This document shows, piece by piece, positions 16,727 through 25,206 of a DNA stretch of 64,000 bases. A model generated the notes under the pieces. That model ran no database searches. It was not told the origin of the DNA and saw nothing but the letters and a program-made list of their open reading frames with translations. The number at the start of each line of letters is the position of its first letter. Position 1 is the stretch's first letter. A program made the translations under genes and the position numbers. The DNA comes from Jejudonia soesokkakensis (GTDB lineage: Bacteria; Bacteroidota; Bacteroidia; Flavobacteriales; Flavobacteriaceae): positions 65,798 to 129,797 of the forward strand of contig NZ_JBHTBN010000007.1 of NCBI RefSeq assembly GCF_042664795.1, in the 5' to 3' direction.

Positions 16727-17298
16727 GCAGCTCCGGATTACTTGAACACATAAATTATGAAAAGGCCTATCGGATAAATAGATTAGAAGCTGCGAACTGG
16801 GTGCTTGCGCACCCTGAAACACTGCCAGAATTAGTGGCGTATTGCTTCGGAAAGGATAAAAAAATAGCTACCAAAGCTGCTTGGGTGTTAGAATTTGTCT
16901 GTCGCTCTAAGCTTTCATTGTTGTTTCCCCATTTAAATACCTTTATCATCCAACTACCAAAAGCCGAAGGTCATGGCGCTTTAAGGGCTGTTTCTCTTAT
17001 ATGTGAATTGCTTATGCTCGATTATTATAAAAATAAAAATGCAAAGCTCCAGGCAATATTGACCTCCCAACATAAGACAATTATTACCGAATGTTGTTTT
17101 GATTGGATGATTACCAATCAAAAGGTAGCATGTCAAGCAAGAGCCATGCTCGCACTCTATTTGCTAGGAACAGAAATTGACTGGATTCACCCAGAACTAC
17201 AGGCCATCCTTAATCAAAATATCGTTAAGGGAAGCGCCGGATACAAATCTAGAGGCGGAAAAATCTTAGAAAAGATACATCGCTTTAAGCAACCATGA
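16723..17298 (+). CDS. Uncharacterised all-helical (HEAT-like) protein coupled to the sirtuin
   Basis: 191 residues, no signal or membrane segment. The sequence reads as successive helix pairs (ATKAAWVLEFVCRSK, GALRAVSLICELLML, KVACQARAMLALYLLG), the pattern of HEAT or armadillo solenoids. Homologues in databases are sometimes labelled adenylosuccinate lyase, but I see none of that enzyme's signature (SSxMPxKxNP), so that label should not be used. Translation is coupled to cobB through an ATGA overlap, suggesting joint function, perhaps as an adaptor. No function known. Confidence 0.7.
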   Translation: MSSSGLLEHINYEKAYRINRLEAANWVLAHPETLPELVAYCFGKDKKIATKAAWVLEFVCRSKLSLLFPHLNTFIIQLPKAEGHGALRAVSLICELLMLDYYKNKNAKLQAILTSQHKTIITECCFDWMITNQKVACQARAMLALYLLGTEIDWIHPELQAILNQNIVKGSAGYKSRGGKILEKIHRFKQP

Positions 17299-17358
17299 GG
17301 TTAGAATATCTTCATTATCAAATCTTTTAATTTGTGATGACTTCTATACAAAAACTTC

Positions 17359-17366
17359 TATTTTTG
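17359..17366 (+). promoter_or_regulatory. yggS -7 box inside an inverted repeat
   Basis: TATTTTTG fits TAnnTTTG and lies 8 bases before the start codon. It overlaps the perfect 8-base inverted repeat TACAAAAA (17347-17354) / TTTTTGTA (17361-17368). Confidence 0.4.
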
Positions 17367-17373
17367 TACCTCT

Positions 17374-18027
17374 ATGAGTATTACCGAAAATCTTCAACAA
17401 ATTACCTCTTCTATTCCTGCTACGATTACGTTAGTAGCCGTTTCAAAAACAAAACCTGTTTCAGATATACAAAAAGCCTATAATGCAGGACACCGTGTTT
17501 TTGGCGAAAATAAAGTGCAGGAAATGGAAGCCAAATGGAAAGAATTGCCAGAGGATATTCAATGGCATATGATTGGTCATGTACAACGCAATAAAGTAAA
17601 ATATATGGCTCCATTTGTGAGTTTAATTCATTCGGTTGATAGTCCACGATTGCTGAAAGAAATAAACAAGCAAGGAAAGAAAAATAATCGGTTGATTGAT
17701 TGTCTGCTTCAGTTGCGTATTGCAGAAGAAGACACAAAATTTGGTATGACGGAAGCAGCTATTACTGCACTGTTAGCTTCAGAAGAAACAAAGAATTTTC
17801 AGCATGTAAACATTAAAGGATTGATGGGGATGGCTACGTTTACTGAAGATACTTCTCAACTCACACGTGAGTTTCAGAAATTAAAATCCTTTTACGACTC
17901 GTTGAAGCAAACACAGCAATTTTCAGTTTTATCTATGGGAATGAGTGGAGATTACCAGCTTGCTATCCAAAACGGAAGCAATATGATACGAGTTGGGAGT
18001 GCCATTTTTGGTGAAAGAAATTATTAA
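17374..18027 (+). CDS. yggS: YggS/PLPBP-type pyridoxal-phosphate homeostasis protein
   Basis: 217 residues. The PLP-binding lysine is in LVAVSKTKP near residue 25, then the FGENKVQEM and WHMIGHVQRNK motifs, HSVDS and the C-terminal LSMGMSGDYQLAI and GSAIFGER. This is a single-domain alanine-racemase-like barrel that binds PLP but has no known enzymatic reaction; it affects PLP and amino-acid balance. Length matches the family (about 215-230). Monocistronic here. Confidence 0.95.
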   Translation: MSITENLQQITSSIPATITLVAVSKTKPVSDIQKAYNAGHRVFGENKVQEMEAKWKELPEDIQWHMIGHVQRNKVKYMAPFVSLIHSVDSPRLLKEINKQGKKNNRLIDCLLQLRIAEEDTKFGMTEAAITALLASEETKNFQHVNIKGLMGMATFTEDTSQLTREFQKLKSFYDSLKQTQQFSVLSMGMSGDYQLAIQNGSNMIRVGSAIFGERNY

Positions 18028-18085
18028 ATTTTAATGCCGAAAAGCTAAAAATAAAAAAAACTACTTTTAACATTTAACTAGAATA

Positions 18086-19465
18086 GTGTACGCAATACTT
18101 GATATAGAGACTACCGGCGGAAAATACAATGAAGAAGGCATCACAGAGATTGCTATTTATAAGTTTGACGGACACCAAATTGTAGATCAGTTTGCGAGCC
18201 TAATCAATCCGGAGCGCAGTATACAACCCTTTGTAGTTAATCTTACAGGTATTAATAGTGAAATGCTTCGAAATGCACCAAAATTTTACGAGGTTGCAAA
18301 ACGCATAATTGAAATTACCGAAGACTCCATTTTAGTTGCACATAATGCAAAATTTGACAACAGAATTCTAACAACAGAATTTGACAGATTGGGCTACAAT
18401 TTTGAAAAAGATACTTTGTGTACTGTAGAACTTTCAAAAAAGTTGATTCCAGATTTACCTTCTTATAGTCTTGGAAAATTGGTGCGTTCTTTAGGGATTC
18501 CGTTGAGTGACAGACACAGAGCCCAAGGAGATGCAAAAGCAACGGTAGCTCTTTTTAAGATGCTTCTTAACAAGGATGCTGCAAAAGAAATCATCACAAA
18601 ATCTGTTCGCAAAGATCCAAAACGACAGTTAGAAACCAAGCTGTTAGATATGATCGCCTTGGCTCCTACAGATACTGGAGTGTATTATATGCACAATAAG
18701 GATGGAGATGTTATTTACATTGGGAAAAGTAAAAACATTCAAAAGAGACTTACCCAGCATTTTACCAGTGATAACCGAAAATCAAAACGAATTCAGTTAG
18801 AAGTTACTACGGTAAGTTTTGAGAAGACCGGCAATGAACTTATTGCATTACTAAAAGAAAGTTCAGAAATAAAAGGGTTAAAGCCAAAATATAATAGAGC
18901 ACTTCGTAGGACTCTCTTTCACTATCAATTAAATTCATTTATAGATGCTGAAGGCTACATACACCTTAAGATTGAAAAAGCGGACGCACGAAAAAAACCA
19001 ATCACTACATTTACCAACTATCAGCAGGCAAAAACTTCTCTTATCAATATTACTGAAAAATACAATCTTTGTCAGAAGCTTACTGGAATTCATACTACCA
19101 GCGGAAGCTGTTTTAATTACAACATTAAAGAGTGTGAGGGAGCTTGTATTGGAGAAGAAAGCCCTTTAGAATACAACGAAAAAGTGACATCATTTTTGGA
19201 GGACTACAGTTTTGCAAACAAATCGATGCTTATTATAGACAAGGGTCGTGATCTTGATGAACGGTCGGTCATTTTGGTTGAAAATGGAGTGTATCAGGGT
19301 TTTGGTTATTATAATCTAAATTATCAAATCACTAATCTTGATATCTTAAAGTCTATTATTAATCCGATGAAAAATGATCGTGATTCGCAACATATCATTC
19401 AGTCGTATCTTAAAAAAAGAAAAGTACTTAAGATTGTAAATTTGGAAAAAAATACAACCAATTAG
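18086..19465 (+). CDS. DEDDh 3'-5' exonuclease fused to GIY-YIG endonuclease
   Basis: 459 residues, GTG start at 18086 placing the first exonuclease strand (YAILDIETTGG) at the N-terminus. Residues 1-165 form a DnaQ-like exonuclease: Asp6, Glu8, Asp91 and His144/Asp149 complete DEDDh. After a linker, a GIY-YIG domain begins at DTGVYYM (about 196) with YIGKSKNIQKRL and a following Glu region, similar to the N-terminal nuclease of UvrC and Cho. A C-terminal section has four cysteines spread over residues about 330-352 (LCQ, GSCF, KECEGACIG). The arrangement suggests a repair nuclease that incises and trims DNA; substrate unproven. Confidence 0.9.
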   Translation: MYAILDIETTGGKYNEEGITEIAIYKFDGHQIVDQFASLINPERSIQPFVVNLTGINSEMLRNAPKFYEVAKRIIEITEDSILVAHNAKFDNRILTTEFDRLGYNFEKDTLCTVELSKKLIPDLPSYSLGKLVRSLGIPLSDRHRAQGDAKATVALFKMLLNKDAAKEIITKSVRKDPKRQLETKLLDMIALAPTDTGVYYMHNKDGDVIYIGKSKNIQKRLTQHFTSDNRKSKRIQLEVTTVSFEKTGNELIALLKESSEIKGLKPKYNRALRRTLFHYQLNSFIDAEGYIHLKIEKADARKKPITTFTNYQQAKTSLINITEKYNLCQKLTGIHTTSGSCFNYNIKECEGACIGEESPLEYNEKVTSFLEDYSFANKSMLIIDKGRDLDERSVILVENGVYQGFGYYNLNYQITNLDILKSIINPMKNDRDSQHIIQSYLKKRKVLKIVNLEKNTTN

Positions 19466-19488
19466 CATAAACTTAGTACATTTAGGAA

Positions 19489-20355
19489 ATGGAAGCAACT
19501 TCAAAAAGTTCATGGCGTAAAAAACTGCATCAGATTATCTACGAAGCAGATACTCCAGCTGGAAAATTATTTGACGTAATGCTGCTTGTCCTCATTCTAT
19601 TGAGTGTCATTTTTGTCATGATAGAAAGCATAAGGGGGCAACCAGAAGTGGTCTATGATCTCCTTTATTATGGAGAATGGGTGATTACCATTTTTTTTAC
19701 ATTCGAATATATTGCTAGAGTCATTACTGTAAAAAAACCATCTAAATATATTTTTAGTTTTTATGGAATAATTGATTTTCTTTCAACAATCCCATTGTAT
19801 CTGTCATTTATTTTAGTGGGCAGTAACTTTTTACTAACGGTAAGGGCCTTGCGTCTGTTACGTGTCTTTAGAATTTTAAAGATTACTCGTTACATTGGGG
19901 AATCGAATAAGCTACGAAAGGCTTTAAATGATAGCCGCCCAAAAATCTTTGTATTTCTTTTTGCGGTACTTATTATATCAATTATCGCTGGTACTCTTAT
20001 GTATATTGTAGAAGGTGAAGAAAGTGGGTTTGTTAGTATTCCTGTGAGTGTTTATTGGTGTATTGTAACATTAACCACAGTTGGTTTTGGAGATATCGCT
20101 CCGGTTACGCCATTGGGACAGTTTATTGCTGCCGTCATTATGATTATGGGATATGGAATTATAGCGGTACCCACAGGCATTGTAAGTGCAGAATATGCAA
20201 ATGCGAACAAACCCAAGGATAAAATTACCATAGATGATAAGGAATATGTGCATGTAAACAGTCAGAGCTGTAGAAATTGCGGATCTTCTAAACATAGAGA
20301 TGACTCAGAATACTGCCATAGATGTGGAGAATCTTTACATCCTGATGAGTTCTAA
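19489..20355 (+). CDS. Voltage-gated-type potassium channel with C-terminal zinc ribbon
   Basis: 288 residues. Six membrane segments: S1-S3 within about 29-110, an S4 with regularly spaced arginines (RALRLLRVFRILKITRY, 119-135), S5 and S6 around 154-173 and 208-230. The pore selectivity filter TVGFGD (197-202) marks a K+ channel. After S6 comes a short cytoplasmic tail with two CxxC pairs (Cys261/264 and Cys276/279), a zinc ribbon not part of classic Kv channels. The last 11 bases overlap the miaA start, so both genes are likely cotranscribed. Confidence 0.9.
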   Translation: MEATSKSSWRKKLHQIIYEADTPAGKLFDVMLLVLILLSVIFVMIESIRGQPEVVYDLLYYGEWVITIFFTFEYIARVITVKKPSKYIFSFYGIIDFLSTIPLYLSFILVGSNFLLTVRALRLLRVFRILKITRYIGESNKLRKALNDSRPKIFVFLFAVLIISIIAGTLMYIVEGEESGFVSIPVSVYWCIVTLTTVGFGDIAPVTPLGQFIAAVIMIMGYGIIAVPTGIVSAEYANANKPKDKITIDDKEYVHVNSQSCRNCGSSKHRDDSEYCHRCGESLHPDEF

Positions 20356-21262
20356 AAAACCATTATTAATTTGTGTTGTAGGCCCTACCGCGATAGGCAA
20401 AACTGCTCTCGCTATTGAAATTGCCCGTGCTTTTTCTACGGAAATTGTTTCGGCAGACTCACGCCAGTTTTTTCAGGAGATGAATATAGGAACTGCCGTA
20501 CCTTCTGTAGAAGAATTAGCATTGGTACCTCATCACTTTATTCAGCAGATCTCGATTACCGAAAATTATTCGGTAGGAGATTTTGAAAGAGATGCATTAC
20601 AAACATTAGATACTCTATTTAAAAAAAAGGATGTTGCTGTTATGGTGGGTGGATCGGGATTATATGTCGATGCGGTTGTAAAGGGATTGGATACTTTTCC
20701 TGAAGTACCTTCAGAAATAAGAAATCAACTTACCAAAGAACTTGAAGAAAACGGATTGGAGGCACTTCAGAAAGAACTTGAAAAAGTAGACCCTACATAC
20801 TATAAAACCATCGATTTTCAAAATCCCAGACGTATTACGCGTGCTCTCGAAATATATAGAACTACTGGTAATCCCTACTCTACTTATATAAGGTCAAAAC
20901 CTGCAGCACGTAATTTTAATACTATATATATTGGAATTCGTGCAGATCGTAAAATTATCTATGACCGTATCAACCAACGGGTAGATATTATGATGGATCA
21001 TGGATTACTAAACGAAGCTGAAAAGCTTTACGAACATAGAGATCTAAATGCGTTGCAAACAGTAGGCTACAGGGAATTATTTCAATATTTTGATGGAGCA
21101 TTTTCACTAGCTGAAGCAGTTTCAGAAATCAAAAAAAACACCCGAAGATTTGCCAAGCGGCAATTAACCTGGCTGCGAAAAAACGAAGCCATTCATTGGA
21201 TTGATTTTCCCGTACATGTTTCCGAAGTAATCACTCAAATTAAAGCAAAAAACACCCTATAA
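20345..21262 (+). CDS. miaA: tRNA dimethylallyltransferase
   Basis: 305 residues from the ATG at 20345 (MSSKKPLLICVVGPTAIGKT), which places the P-loop GPTAIGKT at residues 13-20 as in the family; an upstream in-frame ATG at 20300 would lie inside the channel gene and add 15 unrelated residues. MiaA adds dimethylallyl to A37 of tRNAs reading UNN codons. Further signatures are SADSRQFFQEMNIGT, VGGSGLYVDAVV, NPRRITRALEIY and the C-terminal RFAKRQLTWLRK. The stop lies in the stem of its terminator. Confidence 0.97.
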   Translation: MSSKKPLLICVVGPTAIGKTALAIEIARAFSTEIVSADSRQFFQEMNIGTAVPSVEELALVPHHFIQQISITENYSVGDFERDALQTLDTLFKKKDVAVMVGGSGLYVDAVVKGLDTFPEVPSEIRNQLTKELEENGLEALQKELEKVDPTYYKTIDFQNPRRITRALEIYRTTGNPYSTYIRSKPAARNFNTIYIGIRADRKIIYDRINQRVDIMMDHGLLNEAEKLYEHRDLNALQTVGYRELFQYFDGAFSLAEAVSEIKKNTRRFAKRQLTWLRKNEAIHWIDFPVHVSEVITQIKAKNTL

Positions 21263-21273
21263 AAGGGTGTTTC
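21249..21273 (+). terminator. Terminator overlapping the miaA stop
   Basis: AAACACCC pairs with GGGTGTTT around a short loop that contains the miaA stop codon; T-rich sequence follows. Confidence 0.75.
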
Positions 21274-21296
21274 TACTAATTAAACTACTCTTAAAA

Positions 21297-22013
21297 TTAG
21301 TTGTCTACTTCATCTTTTACGACAAGACGGAAACCTTCTCCATGAATATTGATAATTTCAACTCCATCATCTTTTCCTAAGTATTTACGAAGCTTAGCGA
21401 TGTAAACATCCATACTTCTTGAAGTAAAGTAGTTGTCATCTCTCCATATTTTTGTCAGTGCCAGTTCACGAGGCATCAAATCATTTTTATGAAGTGCAAG
21501 CAATCGTAATAACTCGTTTTCTTTTGGAGATAGTTTTATAGGATCTTCTTTCTTATAGGTTAAGAAGCGTAACTTAGAATTTAAAAAGAAATTACCCACT
21601 TCAAACTCAAATTGTTTGCTGTCTGCAATAGAATCTGTGGCTTTTCTCTGTATGATGGCTTTAATTTTCATTAGGAGAACTTCACTATCAAACGGCTTAT
21701 TTAAATAGTCGTCTGCTCCTACTTTATACCCTTTTAAAACATCTTCTTTCATCGCCTTAGCAGTTAAGAAAATGATAGGCACTTCTTCGTTTTTTTCACG
21801 AATCTCTTTCGCTAAGGTAAAGCCATCTTTATAAGGCATCATAACGTCTAAGATACAAAGATCATAGTCGTCTTTTTTAAACTTTTCAAAGCCTTCCATT
21901 CCGTTTTTAGCGTGAGTGACATCATAGTCGTTCATTGCTAAATAGTCTTTTAGTACTGTTCCAAAGTTTGGATCGTCTTCTACTAAGAGAATTTTTTTGT
22001 TTTCAGTTTCCAT
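21297..22013 (-). CDS. OmpR/PhoB-family response regulator (RprY-like)
   Basis: 238 residues. Receiver domain with the acidic pair in VEDDPNF, phospho-acceptor Asp56 (CILDVMMPYKDG), the FLTAK switch Thr and the GADDYLNKPF Lys. A winged-helix DNA-binding domain follows (LSPKENELLRLLALHKND ... TSRSMDVYIAKLRKYL). It is four bases downstream of the histidine kinase gene on the same strand, the kinase being transcribed first. The arrangement and length resemble RprXY of Bacteroides. No terminator separates it from convergent miaA other than the miaA one. Confidence 0.95.
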   Translation of the reverse strand: METENKKILLVEDDPNFGTVLKDYLAMNDYDVTHAKNGMEGFEKFKKDDYDLCILDVMMPYKDGFTLAKEIREKNEEVPIIFLTAKAMKEDVLKGYKVGADDYLNKPFDSEVLLMKIKAIIQRKATDSIADSKQFEFEVGNFFLNSKLRFLTYKKEDPIKLSPKENELLRLLALHKNDLMPRELALTKIWRDDNYFTSRSMDVYIAKLRKYLGKDDGVEIINIHGEGFRLVVKDEVDN

Positions 22014-22016
22014 AAT

Positions 22017-23579
22017 TTAAGATATTAAGTGTAGTTTAATTATAAATGTGCTTCCTTTGTCTTTATCACTTTCCACATAAATTTGTGCGTCGTGATCATC
22101 TAATATTCTTTTAACGTACGCTAAGCCTAAGCCGTGCCCTTTTACATTGTGAATGTCTCCCGTGTGTTCTCTGTAAAACTTTTCAAATATTTTTTTCTGA
22201 ACAGCCTTACTCATACCAATACCTTGGTCACGAATTTTTACAAAAATAGCATTCTTTGCATTTTCTGTAAAAACATCGATTTTAGGGGAGTCTTCACTGT
22301 ATTTAATTGCATTGTCCAATAAATTTACAATTACATTGGTCAAGTGTGATTCATTTCCTAGTACAGAAGATTTTAATGCTCCAAAATGCGTTTTAACATA
22401 ACCGCCTTTATCTTCTACAATTAGACTTACATGTGAAATTGCATCTTCTACTACGTCGTGAAGTTTTATTCGTTCTTTTGGTAAATCCAATTCATTTTTC
22501 TCCAGTTTTGAAATACGTAGTACATTTTCTACTTGAGCATGCATTCGTTTATTTTCATCCCTGATCATTCCCAAGTAACGCGAAAGAAATTCTTGATTGT
22601 CTTTCACTTTAGGATTTTTTAAAGCATCTAAAGCAAGATTTATCGTTGCAATAGGTGTTTTAAATTCATGCGTCATGTTATTGATAAAGTCACTTTTTAT
22701 TTGTGAAATCTGTCGTTGTCTAAAGATTTGAGATAATGCATTGGCAAAAGCAATTACGATCACTCCTGTAAAAACCAGTGATAAAACAGCCATTCCCAAA
22801 ATAGAATTCAATACATCTTTTTCCTTTTCTGAAAAATTTACATACAGTTGATAGCTTGTATTTAATTCGTCATTGACAAACAAGGGTACTTCATACGTTG
22901 ACCCTGGATCGAGTTTAAAATTTTTAGACCGAACTTTTGTCGCCAACCCGTTACTGAAAATAGCAAAAGAATAGGTCGATTTTACGTCTCTGCTTTTTAG
23001 TTGTTCTTTTAAATAAGAGTCAATTTCTTCTGTAGTCACCCGTTTATGTATGGGTTGCTTGGCGGCTATATTTTTAAAAAAATCTTCAAACTGATTTCTC
23101 TCATGATCTTCTAACCTTCTGAAGCTTTCAGTAATCACTTCGGTATCTCCCTCTTCATCGATTCCTTTTTTTATCTTTCGGGTGGTTTTCTTGTTGGTTA
23201 TTTTTTTAAACTGAAAACTATCTGTTTCATAATCCAATAGATTTGAAGATATTTTGTAATCTTCAGCTAAAATTCCATCTGAAAAAATTATTGTTTCATT
23301 GGTATTGTCATCCCGCGTACTATAAATCAATTCACTAATAGCAATATTATCAGGCTTTTCAACACTGTCTGCAAGTCCGCTATACACATTGTAGTAGTCT
23401 TCTGCTTCTCTAAATTGAACTTGTTTTGCAACTTCAATTAAAACTTGTTTTACGTTAAAATTGAATTGATCTTCTTTTGTTTTGTAGGAGTTTGAGATCC
23501 AATACCCTTGAACAAAAATAATCCCTAGCAACGATAGGGACATCAATGCAATTAGCAAGATGAATAGCTTTTTGTTCAT
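22017..23579 (-). CDS. Sensor histidine kinase (RprX-like)
   Basis: 520 residues. Two membrane helices (about 5-25 and 259-281) enclose a periplasmic sensor domain of about 230 residues. The dimerisation helix carries His304 in NMTHEFKTPI; the ATPase has NLLDNAIKYS, DQGIGMS and GHGLGLAYVK boxes. It should phosphorylate the response regulator encoded directly downstream. The first gene of the operon; a TACTTTTG -7 box and a TTG lie upstream amid phased TTAAC repeats (23597-23636), possible autoregulatory sites. The signal is unknown. Confidence 0.94.
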   Translation of the reverse strand: MNKKLFILLIALMSLSLLGIIFVQGYWISNSYKTKEDQFNFNVKQVLIEVAKQVQFREAEDYYNVYSGLADSVEKPDNIAISELIYSTRDDNTNETIIFSDGILAEDYKISSNLLDYETDSFQFKKITNKKTTRKIKKGIDEEGDTEVITESFRRLEDHERNQFEDFFKNIAAKQPIHKRVTTEEIDSYLKEQLKSRDVKSTYSFAIFSNGLATKVRSKNFKLDPGSTYEVPLFVNDELNTSYQLYVNFSEKEKDVLNSILGMAVLSLVFTGVIVIAFANALSQIFRQRQISQIKSDFINNMTHEFKTPIATINLALDALKNPKVKDNQEFLSRYLGMIRDENKRMHAQVENVLRISKLEKNELDLPKERIKLHDVVEDAISHVSLIVEDKGGYVKTHFGALKSSVLGNESHLTNVIVNLLDNAIKYSEDSPKIDVFTENAKNAIFVKIRDQGIGMSKAVQKKIFEKFYREHTGDIHNVKGHGLGLAYVKRILDDHDAQIYVESDKDKGSTFIIKLHLIS

Positions 23580-23584
23580 GTCCC

Positions 23585-23612
23585 CAAAAGTAAGATTTTA
23601 ACATTTAGGCAA
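23585..23612 (-). promoter_or_regulatory. Promoter of the kinase/regulator operon
   Basis: On the minus strand TTG (23612-23610) is followed after 17 bases by TACTTTTG (23592-23585), near the Bacteroidota consensus; the start codon is 6 bases beyond the -7 box. Confidence 0.5.
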
Positions 23613-23636
23613 GCCTAGGTTTAACCAAATGTTAAC
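23597..23636. promoter_or_regulatory. Phased TTAAC / nested inverted repeats upstream of the kinase operon
   Basis: TTAACATTT (23598-23606) is an exact inverted partner of AAATGTTAA (23627-23635). Between them TAGGC-AA-GCCTA (23606-23617) is a second inverted repeat centred on the -33 TTG. As direct repeats, TTTAAC at 23597, TTTAAC at 23620 and GTTAAC at 23631 are spaced 23 and 11 bases, i.e. close to whole helical turns, which suits an OmpR-type regulator. Confidence 0.5.
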
Positions 23637-23658
23637 AAAATGAAATGTTGCAGATTTA

Positions 23659-24240
23659 TTAGGCTAAAGAGAGCTTTTTGTGTATTTTTTTTACTTCTTT
23701 TTGAGTGGCTTCTAAATTTATATTTTCGATGCAATAAGTAGCAAGTTTTATTTTTTTTGCATCGGTCCATTGCGCATTCATTCGTTCTTGTATCGCCTGT
23801 TTGGTAGTGGTATCTCTTTGCAAAACTCTCGTTATACGAATTTCTTCAGGAGCAGTTACTAAAATGGTCGCATCGCATTGCTTATAGCCTCCGTTTTCAA
23901 ATAAAATAGCAGCTTCTTTTATGCAATATTCGCCATCTTGTTTAGCAACCCATTTTTTAAAATGACGTGCTACTCTTGGGTGGATAATTGAATTTAGAGC
24001 TTCTAGCTTTTCCGAATCCTTAAAAACAATACCCGCCACATAATCACGGTCCAGCTCTTGATCTTTAAAGCTTTTGTTTCCTAAAAGTTCTATTATTTTT
24101 CGTTTAATAACTTTAGACCTATTGGTAAGTGCCCGGGCTTCAATATCTGCAATGTAAACAGGCACTCCTAATTCAGAAAACATAGCAGCCACAGTAGTTT
24201 TCCCACTTCCAATACCACCCGTAAGTCCTACAATTTTCAT
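23659..24240 (-). CDS. coaE: Dephospho-CoA kinase
   Basis: 193 residues. P-loop GGIGSGKT at residues 8-15, then VYIADIEAR and the IIHPRVARHF and CDATILVTAPEEIRITRVLQRD (described by position, about 125-145) lid and base-binding regions. It phosphorylates the 3' hydroxyl of dephospho-CoA, the last step of CoA synthesis; coaBC for earlier steps lies 6 kb away on the same strand. Its ATG overlaps the stop of the YbbR gene by four bases, so translation is coupled. Confidence 0.96.
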   Translation of the reverse strand: MKIVGLTGGIGSGKTTVAAMFSELGVPVYIADIEARALTNRSKVIKRKIIELLGNKSFKDQELDRDYVAGIVFKDSEKLEALNSIIHPRVARHFKKWVAKQDGEYCIKEAAILFENGGYKQCDATILVTAPEEIRITRVLQRDTTTKQAIQERMNAQWTDAKKIKLATYCIENINLEATQKEVKKIHKKLSLA

Positions 24241-25184
24241 TTTACTATTAAGAAATCTACTTTTTTTGTATCCAATTCAACATCCCTGATTTGTTCTGGT
24301 CTTTTCACCAGCTTCGGTATGATAAAATTTCCTTCTTTATTTCTTTCTGAAAAATCACAAACCAATTCAAAATCCTCTTTTGTTATTTTATTAAAATCAC
24401 TCAACGATACATTAAAAGTTACCGTAGCAGTTTTTGGCAATAGTTTTATGGTTTGCCCAGGAGGGAAATTAATTCTGTTAATTGGTAATAACAATTGTTT
24501 TTGAGTGAACTCTTCCACCTTAATTTTAAATGCAACTTCTTTTGGATCTACTGTTAAGCCATCTACGTTGGGTAGTTGCAATCCAATTGTTCCCTTACTG
24601 CTATTCTCTAAATTTTCTAAACGTATTTTCGCGGTAGCTATAGAGTCAATTGTCTCTAACAATTCTCTAGAACCAAACAATGCTACAGAGTCTGGAATTA
24701 CCTCCATTGGTTTTACCGATTTATATCCTTCTTTGTAGGTAATCTCTTTGATGGCAATAACAGGTACTTTCTTCACCTGGATGATGTGTAGATTAATTTT
24801 TAACTCGTTTATTGAAAGGTTTTTTACCGAAAGATTTTTCTCCAATTGGGCCGTGACCAATCGTGTTAGCTGTTCTTTTGAGATGACGATTTGCTCATTT
24901 CCTTCGCTGTAATATTCGGTAATATTGAACGTAATAACAGGTTCATTTAATTTATAAGATAAAAATTCAAATCCGTTGGCGGCTAAATCAAATGAAAATG
25001 ATTTCATGTTATCATCTGCGAGCAACACTGCTTGAGGTAAATTTGAATAGACGACCTTAGCCTGAACTGTGGCTTCATATTCTTTCGAAAAAATAGTAAG
25101 GATCCAAAAAACAACAGCAAGTAACAGGAAGAAAAAGAATGTCCTAAGTTTCGTTTGTTTGTATTTTCTGGAAGGTGGATTCAT
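24237..25184 (-). CDS. YbbR-like domain protein with N-terminal membrane anchor
   Basis: 315 residues. After a basic start one membrane helix (about 13-31) anchors the extracytoplasmic part, which consists of beta-rich YbbR-like repeats (strands such as VIPDSVALFGSRELLETIDSI and LPNVDGLTVDPKEV). In Firmicutes the YbbR protein CdaR controls the diadenylate cyclase CdaA, but no cdaA is adjacent here and Bacteroidota homologues usually stand beside coaE, as here. Function is therefore open. Overlaps coaE by four bases. Confidence 0.82.
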   Translation of the reverse strand: MNPPSRKYKQTKLRTFFFFLLLAVVFWILTIFSKEYEATVQAKVVYSNLPQAVLLADDNMKSFSFDLAANGFEFLSYKLNEPVITFNITEYYSEGNEQIVISKEQLTRLVTAQLEKNLSVKNLSINELKINLHIIQVKKVPVIAIKEITYKEGYKSVKPMEVIPDSVALFGSRELLETIDSIATAKIRLENLENSSKGTIGLQLPNVDGLTVDPKEVAFKIKVEEFTQKQLLLPINRINFPPGQTIKLLPKTATVTFNVSLSDFNKITKEDFELVCDFSERNKEGNFIIPKLVKRPEQIRDVELDTKKVDFLIVK

Positions 25185-25206
25185 TTGCTTTGTTCTGAAA
25201 CTAAAA

